From positions 1 through 64,000 of the forward strand of contig CAXXNX010000037.1 in assembly GCA_963664285.2 (NCBI GenBank): 64,000 nucleotides of DNA, read 5' to 3'. The translations under genes were made by a program, and so were the position numbers. Positions 28,902 through 38,435 of this stretch are shown here, one piece after another. Source of the DNA: JAJCYL01 sp963664285 (lineage in GTDB: Bacteria > Bacteroidota > Bacteroidia > Cytophagales > Cyclobacteriaceae). Under the pieces are notes generated by a model. That model did no database searches. It was given only the letters and a program-made list of their open reading frames with translations, and had not been told where the DNA came from. Each line of letters begins with the position of its first letter. Position 1 is the stretch's first letter.

Positions 28902-29101
28902 TTAACCCGCATTATTCATAGGCCACCAATTTTGGGATTAATAATGGGTTGCTAACTATTTTTGATTGGAGTGTATGTATTAATTTGAAGATCAACCAGG
29001 TTTCTGGATCTCAAAGGACATTAGAGCGTTTTTTTGTTAGAATTTTTCAATTTTCAGTCAAAGCTCTATTGTGTTCTTATGGAAGAACATTTTTTTGATT
29101 A

Positions 29102-30210
29102 GCTGAGATCAACTAATAAGTGCAATTGAAGGATGAAAAAGCTTTTAAGGGCTTTTTCATCCTTCAAAAGCCTGAGCAGTGCAATCTTTGGATTGCAAAA
29201 TGTCAAAAAACTACACACATCTCAGTATTGATCAAAGGTATCAAATTGAAGCATTATTGAAAACAGGAGCTACTCAAAAGGAGATTGCCTGTATCGTTCA
29301 TTTTCACCCGTCTACGATCTCACGTGAGCTTAAGCGAAATGTGGGTTCAAGAGGTAGGGGAGCTGGTGTCTATCGAACAGCAAATGCACAAAGGAGGACC
29401 AATCTTCGTCATCAAGAAAAGCCAAAAAGAGTGATTTTCACCAAACCCATGAAAGACTGGATAGTTAACCGGCTCCAAGAAGATAGATGGAGTCCTGAAT
29501 TGATCAGCCATCAGGGAAAGAAAACGAGAGAATGTCCACTTAGCCATGAATGGATTTACCAATGGATATGGGAATGTAAGCACACCAACCACCAGGAGAA
29601 CCAAGAATACAAACAACTATACACATATCTAAAACATGGCAAACGAAGGCGCAAACGAGGAAACAGAAAAGATCGTAGAGGTATTATCCCGAATAGGGTA
29701 TCAATTGAACAGCGACCCCAGATCATTAACAAAAGGGAACGATTGGGAGATATAGAAGTCGATTTAATGATGGGTAAAAACCACAAAGGCTCTTTGTTGG
29801 TGATGACAGACCGAGCAAGTCTTTTTACCAGAATCAGAAAGATGCACAGTAAAAATGCCGATCAAATGGCCGAAGCTATTGTGGAGGAACTCTCTCAGGA
29901 TAAACACAAACTGGAAACACTCACTTTTGATAATGATATGGCATTTTCTAAACATGAGTTGATTGCTCAATCCCTTGATGTGGATGCCTATTTCACTCGT
30001 CCCTATACTAGTCAGGATAAAGGGACAGTTGAAAATAGGATTGGGGTAATCAGAAGGTTTTATCCTAAGAAAACAGATATTAGATTTGTTACAGAGGAGC
30101 AAATCAAAGTTGTTGAAAACAAAATCAATGAACGCCCTGTTAGAAAATTTAATTACCTAAACGCAAAGCAAGTGCTACAAAGGAAAATTGCACTTATTAC
30201 TTGAACTTAC
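29102..30210 (+). mobile_element. IS30-family element, complete
   Basis: 1109 bp, flanked by ATTA at 29098-29101 and 30211-30214. Inverted repeats are imperfect (TGAGATCAACTAATAAGTGC on the left, TAAGTTCAAGTAATAAGTGC on the complement of the right). Upstream of the transposase are a perfect 17-bp-arm hairpin (about 29126-29167) and a second, shorter hairpin (29180-29196) just before the start codon. Fragments of this element occur at 22018 and 24544. Confidence 0.93.
29200..30204 (+). CDS. IS30-family transposase
   Basis: I start at the ATG giving MSKNYTHLSIDQRYQIEALL. The frame is also open from a GTG at 29179, but that lies within the pre-start hairpin. The 334-residue protein has the IS30 helix-turn-helix (GATQKEIACIVHFHPSTISRELKRN) and an rve-type core with DIEVDLMMGKNHKGSLL, LTFDNDMAFSKH and DKGTVENRIGVIRRFYPK as the DDE triad regions. 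The frame is intact. Confidence 0.95.
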   Translation: MSKNYTHLSIDQRYQIEALLKTGATQKEIACIVHFHPSTISRELKRNVGSRGRGAGVYRTANAQRRTNLRHQEKPKRVIFTKPMKDWIVNRLQEDRWSPELISHQGKKTRECPLSHEWIYQWIWECKHTNHQENQEYKQLYTYLKHGKRRRKRGNRKDRRGIIPNRVSIEQRPQIINKRERLGDIEVDLMMGKNHKGSLLVMTDRASLFTRIRKMHSKNADQMAEAIVEELSQDKHKLETLTFDNDMAFSKHELIAQSLDVDAYFTRPYTSQDKGTVENRIGVIRRFYPKKTDIRFVTEEQIKVVENKINERPVRKFNYLNAKQVLQRKIALIT

Positions 30211-30237
30211 ATTAAACTAAACTGTTTAACTGATCGG

Positions 30238-31554
30238 TCAGTTCACCGTAAGCAAATCGCCCAGCAGGTATTGATATCTAAAGGCTCTTGAGAATTGTAT
30301 TGTCAATGATCTTTTCCTTTCTTTCAGGCACGCCCCAACCTTCATCAGGTAAAGCCGGATATTGTCCACTTGCCATCGTTTAGCAAAGTGGTGTTTTGTT
30401 TTGGCAATTAATAATTTAATCTGCCGGAACATTTCATAACAGAGGGTAGCGATGATTAAACGCATGAAATTGGCCCAGTAGCGATGACAGGAAAGCCGGT
30501 CGGAATAAGTCATGTTTTTGAGTTCCTTTATTCGATTTTCACTGGCATCACCTCGCTTGACATAAAAATCAAAGTAAATCTGTTGAGCGGTCATCGCTTC
30601 AAAGTTGCTCACAAAGTAACGGACATTCATTCCTTTTCCGGTAGACTCCACTTTGGCGTACAGCTTTTCAGAACGATCCCAGCTTTTGGCCTGGTAAGTA
30701 AACGGGCCAACAAACTCTTGATGTTTGATGATTTTTGAAGCATATTCCTTTTTTACTTCAATGATAGTCTGTTTGGTAAAAGTCTTTAAAACTTCATTAC
30801 TACTAATACCTAAACAAAATTGAAGGTCAAACTGCTTAGCTATCCGATAAAAAGATGCTCCTGAAAAGCCACTATCCGCTCGAATAAGGATCTTTACTGA
30901 GGGCAGTTTTTTTCTGATTTTAATGACAATCCTTTTCAATAAGGCCACAAACCATTTGTTGGAGTGACAATTGCCCGGACGTAGTACTGGTAAAATGACC
31001 TGACCGGTGTTCCCGTCCTTAAAGAACAACTCATGGTACATAGTCTGTCCATAATAGCCATTATACAAACTGAGTTGTTGGGATCCATGAGTAGGGTCAT
31101 CGGTACCATCTACATCAATGATGATTTGACCAGTCTTCTCTTTCAACTCCTCTACATAACGGTCTACAAACCATTGACTCATCTGGTAGATCAGACTCCG
31201 ATCGGCCTTGTTTTCAAATCGACTTAAAGTAGGCTGGGAACATAATCCGCTATCTAGTACTTTACGGATCACCGGATCCTCTCGGAGTTTTTGTTCGTCA
31301 TTGCAATCCTGATAGCCCTGCATCATTAAAAACACCCGTTGGCGAAGCATTTCTTCATAAGTGTATTCGATAAAAAAGGGGTTTCGATAGTCAGGAATCA
31401 GTGCGGCGAAGCTTTTTAATAGACCAGTCTTTCTCTCTACTTTTTCACTTAACAATATCGCTCCGTCTGAGCTAATCGCTGATGCTGAAAAATCAAATTT
31501 AAAAGCTTGTTTTCCTCGATAAAATACGGTATCTTTTTCCTTATATTCAGGCAT
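30238..31554 (-). CDS. IS1380-family transposase (copy D)
   Basis: Intact 438-residue transposase, identical at protein level to copy B. The IS30 sits downstream of its stop codon, so coding capacity is unaffected. Confidence 0.95.
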   Translation of the reverse strand: MPEYKEKDTVFYRGKQAFKFDFSASAISSDGAILLSEKVERKTGLLKSFAALIPDYRNPFFIEYTYEEMLRQRVFLMMQGYQDCNDEQKLREDPVIRKVLDSGLCSQPTLSRFENKADRSLIYQMSQWFVDRYVEELKEKTGQIIIDVDGTDDPTHGSQQLSLYNGYYGQTMYHELFFKDGNTGQVILPVLRPGNCHSNKWFVALLKRIVIKIRKKLPSVKILIRADSGFSGASFYRIAKQFDLQFCLGISSNEVLKTFTKQTIIEVKKEYASKIIKHQEFVGPFTYQAKSWDRSEKLYAKVESTGKGMNVRYFVSNFEAMTAQQIYFDFYVKRGDASENRIKELKNMTYSDRLSCHRYWANFMRLIIATLCYEMFRQIKLLIAKTKHHFAKRWQVDNIRLYLMKVGACLKERKRSLTIQFSRAFRYQYLLGDLLTVN

Positions 31555-31643
31555 AAATTAATTGCTTATTTTGTTGTCTAACTATCTCAATATAAGCAAT
31601 TTATGCCTGTTTTTTATTGTCTACTATGAATTTTTCGGGTTAA

Positions 31644-32216
31644 GGAGCAGGTACGAATGGTACACGATAAACCGGAAGGTCTATACCAGCAGTTTGATGA
31701 GTATGGAAATTTAGCAGTAGAGAGGACGTTTTCAGATGGAAAAGTTCTCTTTGTCAAAGAGTTTCGCACTAATGGAAATCTTCTGGCAGAGGGAAGGTCT
31801 TCAAGGGACTTTAAACATGGCAAATGGATATGGTATAAGGAAGATGGTTCGGTTGATTACTGGAAAGAGTTTTACGAAGGAAACCTCATAGGAGAAAACC
31901 TGGAGGATTATACCTGGGAAATTGACCAAAAAAATGATATGGAGTTAGAAACAGTGGCGGTACTAACTACACGTGGTAATAAGCAAATGCAAGAAATTCA
32001 CAATAATCCGGAAATGCTAAAGAGAAAAAATAGTACAACTTCCAGGATGCCGGTGATTGTTCCGAGAGAAATGTGGGATGCCTGGCTTAACCCAAATTCA
32101 ATTGCAGATCCCGTAGATCAGGAAAAATTGATCCAGGAAGTATGCGTCCCTTACCCAGATGAGTTATTGGAATCTTACACTACCTATCCATTAAACAAGG
32201 GGAGAGACCTTGTTAA
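31644..32216 (+). pseudogene. MORN-repeat / SRAP peptidase chimera
   Basis: The open frame 31657-32232 joins two unrelated pieces. The first about 85 residues are MORN-type repeats (EGLYQQFDEYGNLAVERTF, HGKWIWYKEDGSVDYWKEFY), as in YwqK-like proteins, with the N-terminus cut by copy D. From about 31905 it becomes the C-terminal half of an SOS-response-associated peptidase (SRAP/YedK/HMCES family): VAVLTTRGNKQMQEIHNNP, RMPVIVPREMWDAWLNP, YPDELLESY. The N-terminal catalytic Cys of SRAP is absent. The SRAP end continues after copy E at 33842 to a TGA at 33906-33908 (VNSPEV...SSEQLGLF). Confidence 0.8.
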
Positions 32217-33837
32217 CCCGCATTATTCATAGGCCACCAATTTTGGGATTAATAATGGGTTGCTAACTATTTTTGATTGGAGTGTATGTATTAATTTGAA
32301 GATCAACCAGGTTTCTGGATTTCAAAGGACATTAGAGCGTTTTTTTGTTAGAATTTTTCAATTTTCAGTCAAAGCTCTATTGTGTTCTTATGGAAGAACA
32401 TTTTTTTGATTAAACCAAACTGTTTAACTGATCGGTCAGTTCACCGTAAGCAAATCGCCCAGCAGGTATTGATATCTAAAGGCTCTTGAGAATTGTATTG
32501 TCAATGATCTTTTCCTTTCTTTCAGGCACGCCCCAACCTTCATCAGGTAAAGCCGGATATTGTCCACTTGCCATCGTTTAGCAAAGTGGTGTTTTGTTTT
32601 GGCAATTAATAATTTAATCTGCCGGAACATTTCATAACAGAGGGTAGCGATGATTAAACGCATGAAATTGGCCCAGTAGCGATGACAGGAAAGCCGGTCG
32701 GAATAAGTCATGTTTTTGAGTTCCTTTATTCGATTTTCACTGGCATCACCTCGCTTGACATAAAAATCAAAGTAAATCTGTTGAGCGGTCATCGCTTCAA
32801 AGTTGCTCACAAAGTAACGGACATTCATTCCTTTTCCGGTAGACTCCACTTTGGCGTACAGCTTTTCAGAACGATCCCAGCTTTTGGCCTGGTAAGTAAA
32901 CGGGCCAACAAACTCTTGATGTTTGATGATTTTTGAAGCATATTCCTTTTTTACTTCAATGATAGTCTGTTTGGTAAAAGTCTTTAAAACTTCATTACTA
33001 CTAATACCTAAACAAAATTGAAGGTCAAACTGCTTAGCTATCCGATAAAAAGATGCTCCTGAAAAGCCACTATCCGCTCGAATAAGGATCTTTACTGAGG
33101 GCAGTTTTTTTCTGATTTTAATGACAATCCTTTTCAATAAGGCTACAAACCATTTGTTGGAGTGACAATTGCCCGGACGTAGTACTGGTAAAATGACCTG
33201 ACCGGTGTTCCCGTCCTTAAAGAACAACTCATGGTACATAGTCTGTCCATAATAGCCATTATACAAACTGAGTTGTTGGGATCCATGAGTAGGGTCATCG
33301 GTACCATCTACATCAATGATGATTTGACCAGTCTTCTCTTTCAACTCCTCTACATAACGGTCTACAAACCATTGACTCATCTGGTAGATCAGACTCCGAT
33401 CGGCCTTGTTTTCAAATCGACTTAAAGTAGGCTGGGAACATAATCCGCTATCTAGTACTTTACGGATCACCGAATCCTCTCGGAGTTTTTGTTCGTCATT
33501 GCAATCCTGATAGCCCTGCATCATTAAAAACACCCGTTGGCGAAGCATTTCTTCATAAGTGTATTCGATAAAAAAGGGGTTTCGATAGTCAGGAATCAGT
33601 GCGGCAAAGCTTTTTAATAGACCAGTCTTTCTCTCTACTTTTTCACTTAACAATATCGCTCCGTCTGAGCTAATCGCTGATGCTGAAAAATCAAATTTAA
33701 AAGCTTGTTTTCCTCGATAAAATACGGTATCTTTTTCCTTATATTCAGGCATAAATTAATTGCTTATTTTGTTGTCTAACTATCTCAATATAAGCAATTT
33801 ATGCCTGTTTTTTATTGTCTACTATGAATTTTTCGGG
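32217..33837 (-). mobile_element. IS1380-family element, copy E, complete
   Basis: 1621 bp between TTAA at 32213-32216 and TTAA at 33838-33841. It interrupts the SRAP tail; deleting it with one TTAA restores the codons GRDLVNSPEVGQ. Confidence 0.95.
32436..33752 (-). CDS. IS1380-family transposase (copy E)
   Basis: Intact 438-residue transposase with one residue change relative to copy B (LREDSVIRK for LREDPVIRK). The catalytic motifs are the same. Confidence 0.95.
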   Translation of the reverse strand: MPEYKEKDTVFYRGKQAFKFDFSASAISSDGAILLSEKVERKTGLLKSFAALIPDYRNPFFIEYTYEEMLRQRVFLMMQGYQDCNDEQKLREDSVIRKVLDSGLCSQPTLSRFENKADRSLIYQMSQWFVDRYVEELKEKTGQIIIDVDGTDDPTHGSQQLSLYNGYYGQTMYHELFFKDGNTGQVILPVLRPGNCHSNKWFVALLKRIVIKIRKKLPSVKILIRADSGFSGASFYRIAKQFDLQFCLGISSNEVLKTFTKQTIIEVKKEYASKIIKHQEFVGPFTYQAKSWDRSEKLYAKVESTGKGMNVRYFVSNFEAMTAQQIYFDFYVKRGDASENRIKELKNMTYSDRLSCHRYWANFMRLIIATLCYEMFRQIKLLIAKTKHHFAKRWQVDNIRLYLMKVGACLKERKRSLTIQFSRAFRYQYLLGDLLTVN

Positions 33838-33844
33838 TTAATTC

Positions 33845-33921
33845 ACCTGAAGTAGGGCAGAAGAAAGAGTATGCTGAATTGAGCAGCGAGCAGCTCGGTT
33901 TGTTCTGATTGTATGACCAAT
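33845..33921. repeat. 77-bp direct repeat, unit 1 (SRAP 3' end)
   Basis: It covers the last SRAP codons, the stop codon and 13 bases after it. It recurs at 35567-35643 with two base differences. This unit belongs to the SRAP gene remnant. Confidence 0.88.
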
Positions 33922-34119
33922 GGGTAAGCAACAAGTTTGAGATTTTACTGGCTAATCTATACTTAGATGAAAATCAGTATATTTCTAATCTTATTTTTCA
34001 TAGTAAGTCCTTCATTCGCAAAGCCACAACAACTAAATTGAAAAGCTCTTCCACAGAAACCAGATAGTTGTCACTTGGTACTTTATTACGTGGTTACTAA
34101 AGAAATTTGTTACAATTAT

Positions 34120-35264
34120 GAGCTAAGTTCTAATTATAACAGCATTTTGTTTAAATAGCTCATACAGATGATAGGCTTGATCCGTTAATAGCATAGTCAG
34201 AAACCATTGTTTCAAAGTTGTTTTACTCTCTCTTATTCGGTCAGCATAAGCATACCAATTCAGGTAGTTTTGCAAATATTTGGAACTGACACCATTGAAT
34301 GGGCGTAAGAATGTCCTAAGTTGAGTGTGAACATTGTTTACTTTTTGCAGATGGATTGTTTTATCATCTCTATCCACATGATCTTTGGCCAATAGCGCTT
34401 TGTGTTTACTTTTTGCAGATGGATTGTTTTATCATCTCTATCCACATGATCTTTGGCCAATAGCGCTTTGTGCTTTATGGAGGGGTTGTCTTTGGCAAAA
34501 GCCTTATAAGAAGGGTGCTTATCTGTAATCAAGGTTGCACCGTAGGCCAACTTCCCATCCAATGCCTTTGAAATTTCTTCTTTGCTCAGCCGTTTTGATG
34601 CAACAGCTTTAAGGTACTTCTCCCCCTTGCGTTCAACCGCTGTTACTACCTGGACAACTGTGACCTCTTCCTTTCCCATATTCCGTATGAAATCGTTTCC
34701 CCTCTTTCTTGCTGCCCTATCTAAATTTCGACTGCCCTTGTTGTTAAGTGCCAGTTCCAATTCATCACATTCTACTTCCGAGGATAACTGTTCGGGAACA
34801 AACTCATTTAGTGAACTCAATATCTTATGCCGCCAGTCGAAGCTTGTCTGGATGCTTATTCCGATTTGTTTTGCTATCTTTTTTATCGGCATGCCCTGCT
34901 CCATGCAGCGCAGATAAGATTGCCATTTTGATTTAAGCTTGATGTCATACAAAGGTGTCCCTGTTGTTTCACTGTACCATCTTTTACATTCATTGCACTG
35001 ATACATCTGCACACCTTTTTGTCTGCCCCTCTTATATACCTTCTCGCTTGTGCAATTTGGACAGGGTTTCTTCTTTCTTTTCTCTGCTATTTGTTGTTGA
35101 GCGGCAATCAATACTTTACCTTGTAATTCCTGCTCCTGGAGCAACTCATCCAACAATTCGGTTTGGGAACTTATCGGCAATTGTGCAAATAAATTTTTGA
35201 TCTCTTGACTTGATATCATATAGCGAAGATAATAATAATTGCTGTGTTATTTAGAACTTAGCCC
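34120..35264 (-). mobile_element. IS1595-family element, type 1, copy 1
   Basis: Ends are GAGCTAAGTTCTAA at 34120 and the complement of GGGCTAAGTTCTAA ending at 35264. AATTAT flanks both sides (34114-34119, and 35266-35271 one base beyond the end). It contains a 68-bp tandem duplication (34336-34403 and 34404-34471) within the transposase gene that copy 2 lacks. Confidence 0.88.
34123..35219 (-). pseudogene. IS1595-family transposase, broken by a 68-bp tandem duplication
   Basis: The N-terminus has a zinc ribbon (CPNCTSEKVYKRGRQ...YQCNECKRW) and a helix-turn-helix (MPIKKIAKQIGISIQTSFDWRHK), then the ISXO2-like DDE domain (VECDELELALNNKG, ATLITDKHPSYKAF). The 68-bp duplication shifts the frame after HLQKVN, so the C-terminal part (34123-34335) is out of frame. 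The copy is inactive as sequenced. Confidence 0.88.
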
Positions 35265-35346
35265 TAATTATGTAATAATGTTTAAAGTCTTTTATCTCAT
35301 TTTTTTCTTGATTTGTCTCGGATTAATTTATATAAGGTGGAAATGA

Positions 35347-35654
35347 TAATTAATATTATAAAACAGATGGGGAAAACAAGAAAGACAACCCCGTTCTTTA
35401 TGTTCAGAGGTTCATAGAATATATTGGCAAGAAAAAATAGGGTTGCAATCCCTCGGCAAAGCTTAATTCTCTCGGATATTTACGGCCAAATAGGATCACT
35501 GATCAGCTACAACAATTTACTGCACAAATAAAGATAAGGACAACCTATCGATTGTTCTTATCCCATACCTGAAGTAGGGCAGAAGAAAGAGTATGCTGAA
35601 TTGAGCAGTGAGCAGCTCGGTTTGTTCTGATTGTACGACCAATTTAAATTATTG
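35347..35654. other. Intergenic stretch with duplicated SRAP tail
   Basis: No gene is seen. The 3' part (35567-35643) is the second unit of the 77-bp SRAP-tail repeat. The remainder is AT-rich and has no start or frame of note. Confidence 0.6.
35567..35643. repeat. 77-bp direct repeat, unit 2
   Basis: Copy of 33845-33921 with two substitutions (AGCAGTGAG for AGCAGCGAG and GTACGACC for GTATGACC). It is not joined to any SRAP coding sequence upstream, so it is the displaced copy, or the remnant of the older locus. Confidence 0.88.
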
Positions 35655-35858
35655 ATGGCGGATATTACCATGTGCATGGGTGGAGAATGTGCTCTAAAAA
35701 CATCCTGTTATAGGTTTTTAGCAGAAGCAGAAGAAACTGATCAGACTTATTTTATTGATCCGCCATTTTCTGAAGAGGAAGGAGTTGTTAGTTGTAAGTT
35801 TTATTGGGAGATTGAATCAAAGGATTCCTGGAGAAATAGCAAAGATGCAAATCACTAA
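35655..35858 (+). CDS. Small cysteine-containing conserved protein
   Basis: I start at the ATG giving MADITMCMGGECALKTSCYR; the frame is open eight codons further. The 67-residue protein has a CxxxxC...C pattern (MCMGGECALKTSCYRF), then YFIDPPF and SCKFYWEI. I recognise this as a small conserved hypothetical type found in Bacteroidota and phages, with no known function. The cysteines could bind a metal. Confidence 0.6.
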   Translation: MADITMCMGGECALKTSCYRFLAEAEETDQTYFIDPPFSEEEGVVSCKFYWEIESKDSWRNSKDANH

Positions 35859-36253
35859 TTGACTTTTGTAACTTCTTTAGCGGTTACCGGTTCACCTTCA
35901 TTGCCCCAACTATTCCTAATATAATTCAGCACATCAGCAACCTCCTGGTCATCCAGGCCCATGGATGTCATGATATTATTGTAGACGACTCCATTGACGG
36001 TGATCTCGCCTTCCATGCCAAACTTTACGGTGCGAATTGAACGTTTTTTATCTGCCATCATGTAGTCTGATTCAGCGAGGGGTGGAAATACTCCTTCAAT
36101 GCCCTGACCTTGGTCCATGTGGCAAGTGATGCAATAACCCAGGTAAAGTTCCTTGCCCCTTTCTTTGCTGGCAGTTAGATCGTCCTGCGAATAAAGTGTG
36201 AATAGATTGAAAAATGAGAGCGTGAAAAACGATAATACGATTGTTCTTTTCAT
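35855..36253 (-). CDS. Class I cytochrome c, exported
   Basis: The 132-residue protein has a signal peptide (LSFFTLSFFNLFTLYSQ), one haem-binding motif CITCH near residue 40 with following MDQGQG, the segment FPPLAESDYM, and a C-terminal helix VADVLNYIRNSWGN. The axial methionine is probably in NNIMTSMG. This is a small periplasmic or lipid-facing electron carrier of the kind often paired with dehydrogenases. It converges with the preceding small gene, overlapping by four bases. Confidence 0.9.
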   Translation of the reverse strand: MKRTIVLSFFTLSFFNLFTLYSQDDLTASKERGKELYLGYCITCHMDQGQGIEGVFPPLAESDYMMADKKRSIRTVKFGMEGEITVNGVVYNNIMTSMGLDDQEVADVLNYIRNSWGNEGEPVTAKEVTKVN

Positions 36254-36271
36254 TTTGGTTTAATCTAAAGA

Positions 36272-36815
36272 ATTCCCCGATGCTCTGCATCGGGTGTTGC
36301 GCAAAGAAAGGTAATTATCTTAGAGGTATGGACTATAGCCATATTTCAAAGAGTCATAATAAAAGTTTGCTGTTGTACCATTATGTATGTCCAGCGAAGT
36401 ATCGAAGAGATGTGTTTACCGAACGAGTAGAATTGACATTAAAGAATACCTGCGTTGGGATATCAGACCGATATGAGATAAATTTTGTAGAAATAGGAGC
36501 AGATGAAGACCATGTTCATTTTTTGGTACAAAGCGTTCCAACCAACTCACCCAAGAAAGTAATTCAAACGATAAAGAGCATAACAGCAAAACGAATTTTT
36601 TAGAGAGCATCCGGAAGTTAAGAAAAAATTATGGGGAGGTAAATTTTGGACAAGTGGATATTACGTCAATACGGTTGGCCAATATGCATATGCAGAAGTA
36701 ATCAAGGCCTATGTACAAAATCAGGGTAAAGAATATAAAGAAATTCACTTAGGCCAATTAGCATTGCTTTAGTATCGGTAAGCTCGATACCCCCGTCAGC
36801 TCTGCTGCGGGGTTG
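36272..36815 (+). mobile_element. IS200-type element
   Basis: A left-end hairpin (CCCCGATG-CTCTG-CATCGGG, about 36275-36294) and a right-end hairpin (CCCCGTCAG...CTGCGGGG, about 36790-36812) enclose a single tnpA. There are no inverted terminal repeats, as expected for HUH single-strand transposition. Confidence 0.8.
36328..36772 (+). pseudogene. IS200/IS605-family TnpA, frameshifted
   Basis: The first 91 residues contain the HUH motif (EDHVHFLVQ) and the family start (NKSLLLYHYVCPAKYR). A run of six T at about 36596-36601 shifts the frame into a stop. The next frame continues with REHPEVKKKLWGGKFW and the catalytic tyrosine region TSGYYVNTVG, to a stop at 36770-36772. One base in a homopolymer separates it from a normal protein of about 147 residues. 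Confidence 0.88.
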
Positions 36816-36915
36816 TTCATTATCCCAATAATAAACGACATTTTCAAAAATCGTTCGTAGAAGTGGCCAAAATGCTCTGTTACCTAACCGAATGACTGAT
36901 GTTGCAAGCCAAAAG

Positions 36916-38326
36916 CTATTTTACTCTGACCATTTTCTCCAATTCTTCAGGGCTGCGTGGTAGATCCTTGGTTAAAACTTCAACTCCATTTTCTGTAACC
37001 AAAACTTCGTCCTCTGTAAAAACGGAGATTTCCTTATCATGATTGTAATACCATGGCTCTACTGTAAAGATCATTCCTGGTTGGAGAGGAACATCAGAAA
37101 GACTGGGATCACCCGTATCAAGGCCGATGTGATGCCCATGAAACAGGCCAACTTGCATGCATTGTTCTTCCTCGTCGGGGTATGGCAGAAAAGGCCACTT
37201 CTCTCAGGTCAGCGAATGTAACACCGGGTTTAATGGCAGCTATGATAGCGTCAGCCACTTTGACTTCCATTTCCAGTATGCGGGGACGTTGCTCATTGCT
37301 GAACTTCCCAGAAACAGGAAAAGTTCGCCCCACATCACTGCTGTAATAGTTGTATTCACAACCAACGTCGAAAATCACCAACTCACCTTCATTCATTACT
37401 CGGTTCCTTCGATTATAATGTGAAGCGAGAATTCTCCAGGGCCAAAGTGAATTGGGACCGGATTTTATAATTGAGCTAAATGCCAGGCGCTGTGATCCAA
37501 GGCGTTTGAATTCAGCCTCCATTTCGGCCTCAAGACTACGCTCGGCGACACCTGGTTTAATGGTTGCTGCAGATTTCCTGATTCCGGACATTGTGGTTTG
37601 GGCAGCCTTTCTCAGGATAGCTATCTCAGCTTCAGAATGAACCATTCTTAAGGGAGCAATCTGCTCAAACGCATTGCTTATTTTAGCAGAGGGGTAGTTT
37701 TTTTGAATATGATGAATTAACTGTTGGTCTTCACTCCAGGAGTAGATGAAATTTGTCTCAAGCGCTGACAGTTTACCTCGTCCTCCGTTTATGAAAAATG
37801 GCCTACCGGCGGTAACCCATTTTAAAAAAGTGTCTCTAAAATTCTCGACAGATTGAATGTTTCTGATGCCAGACTTGGAGGAAAGTTCGGGATCAACACC
37901 CAATGGCCTCCCGGGAAAGTCATTCTGTCTGGAGGGATTTTGGAATCTCAGATCTCTGTCTGGAACAAAAAGTGTGACCTCATTATTGTCCGAATCAATA
38001 CATAGAATTGAATTGGGTACTTCAAGACCGGTGAAATAAAGAAAATTATTGAGTTGCCTGAATGTTTCCCCACTGGAAAAACCATCTCTTGCAGTTGTGA
38101 TGTAAATTCCTCCTCCCGATTGTGTCAATATATTGATCAAACCTGTACGGCGGGTGGCGTATTCTTCTTTAGTGAATTGGAGAGAGGTCCAATCGAAGAA
38201 TTTCTCTTCCGGAGTTTGCGCAGATACCTTGAGAGTAGATAGACAACTCAGGAACAACAGGTAGTACATTAAGGTTAAGGAAGTGGATCTTAGGGATGAT
38301 ATCCGAGTTGTAAACTTTGTATTCAT
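36916..38326 (-). pseudogene. Secreted Xaa-Pro aminopeptidase (M24B), frameshifted
   Basis: The N-terminal part (38326 to about 37165) has a signal peptide (YYLLFLSCLSTLKVSAQ), the aminopeptidase P N-terminal domain, and the metal site aspartates in VIFDVGCEYNYYSSDVGRTF. The frame shifts in a run of four C near 37180. The next frame continues as DEEEQCMQVGLFHGHHIGLD with the metal His, then PGMIFTVEPWYY with a Glu ligand and FTEDEVLVTENG with another Glu. All five ligands are present across the two frames, so this is one indel away from an intact peptidase of about 470 residues. Confidence 0.88.
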
Positions 38327-38435
38327 AATGAAATATCTTGGGGTAGCGAATATAATGTAGAATTGATCTCTTGAGTTTAAATTGCCAACTTTGTAAAAAA
38401 TGTCAAACTGGGCCCGTTGAAGGGTAATAGCTCCA

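Larger units (their letters stand above)
28906..31639 (-). mobile_element. IS1380-family element, copy D, split by IS30
   Basis: It is flanked by TTAA at 28902-28905 and 31640-31643. After removing the IS30 (1109 bp) and one ATTA, the element is 1621 bp, the same as other full copies. The IS30 lies in the non-coding right end, so the transposase gene is intact. Confidence 0.95.
33967..35346 (+). pseudogene. Small membrane protein gene split by an IS1595 element
   Basis: ATG at 33967 gives a signal-peptide-like start (MKISIFLILFFIVSPSFAKP). An in-frame TGA follows at 34039, but the frame stays open after it (KALPQKPDSC...CYNY). After removing the IS1595 element and its target copy it runs on as VIMFKVFYLIFFLICLGLIY to a TGA at 35344-35346. 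This would be a protein of about 76 residues with a second hydrophobic segment. I infer a dead gene with one nonsense codon and one insertion. The family is unknown. Confidence 0.45.

Noticed and set aside
29347..30102. Minus-strand frames within IS30, also seen at 22041-22379
   Set aside because: Antisense shadows of the IS30 transposase.
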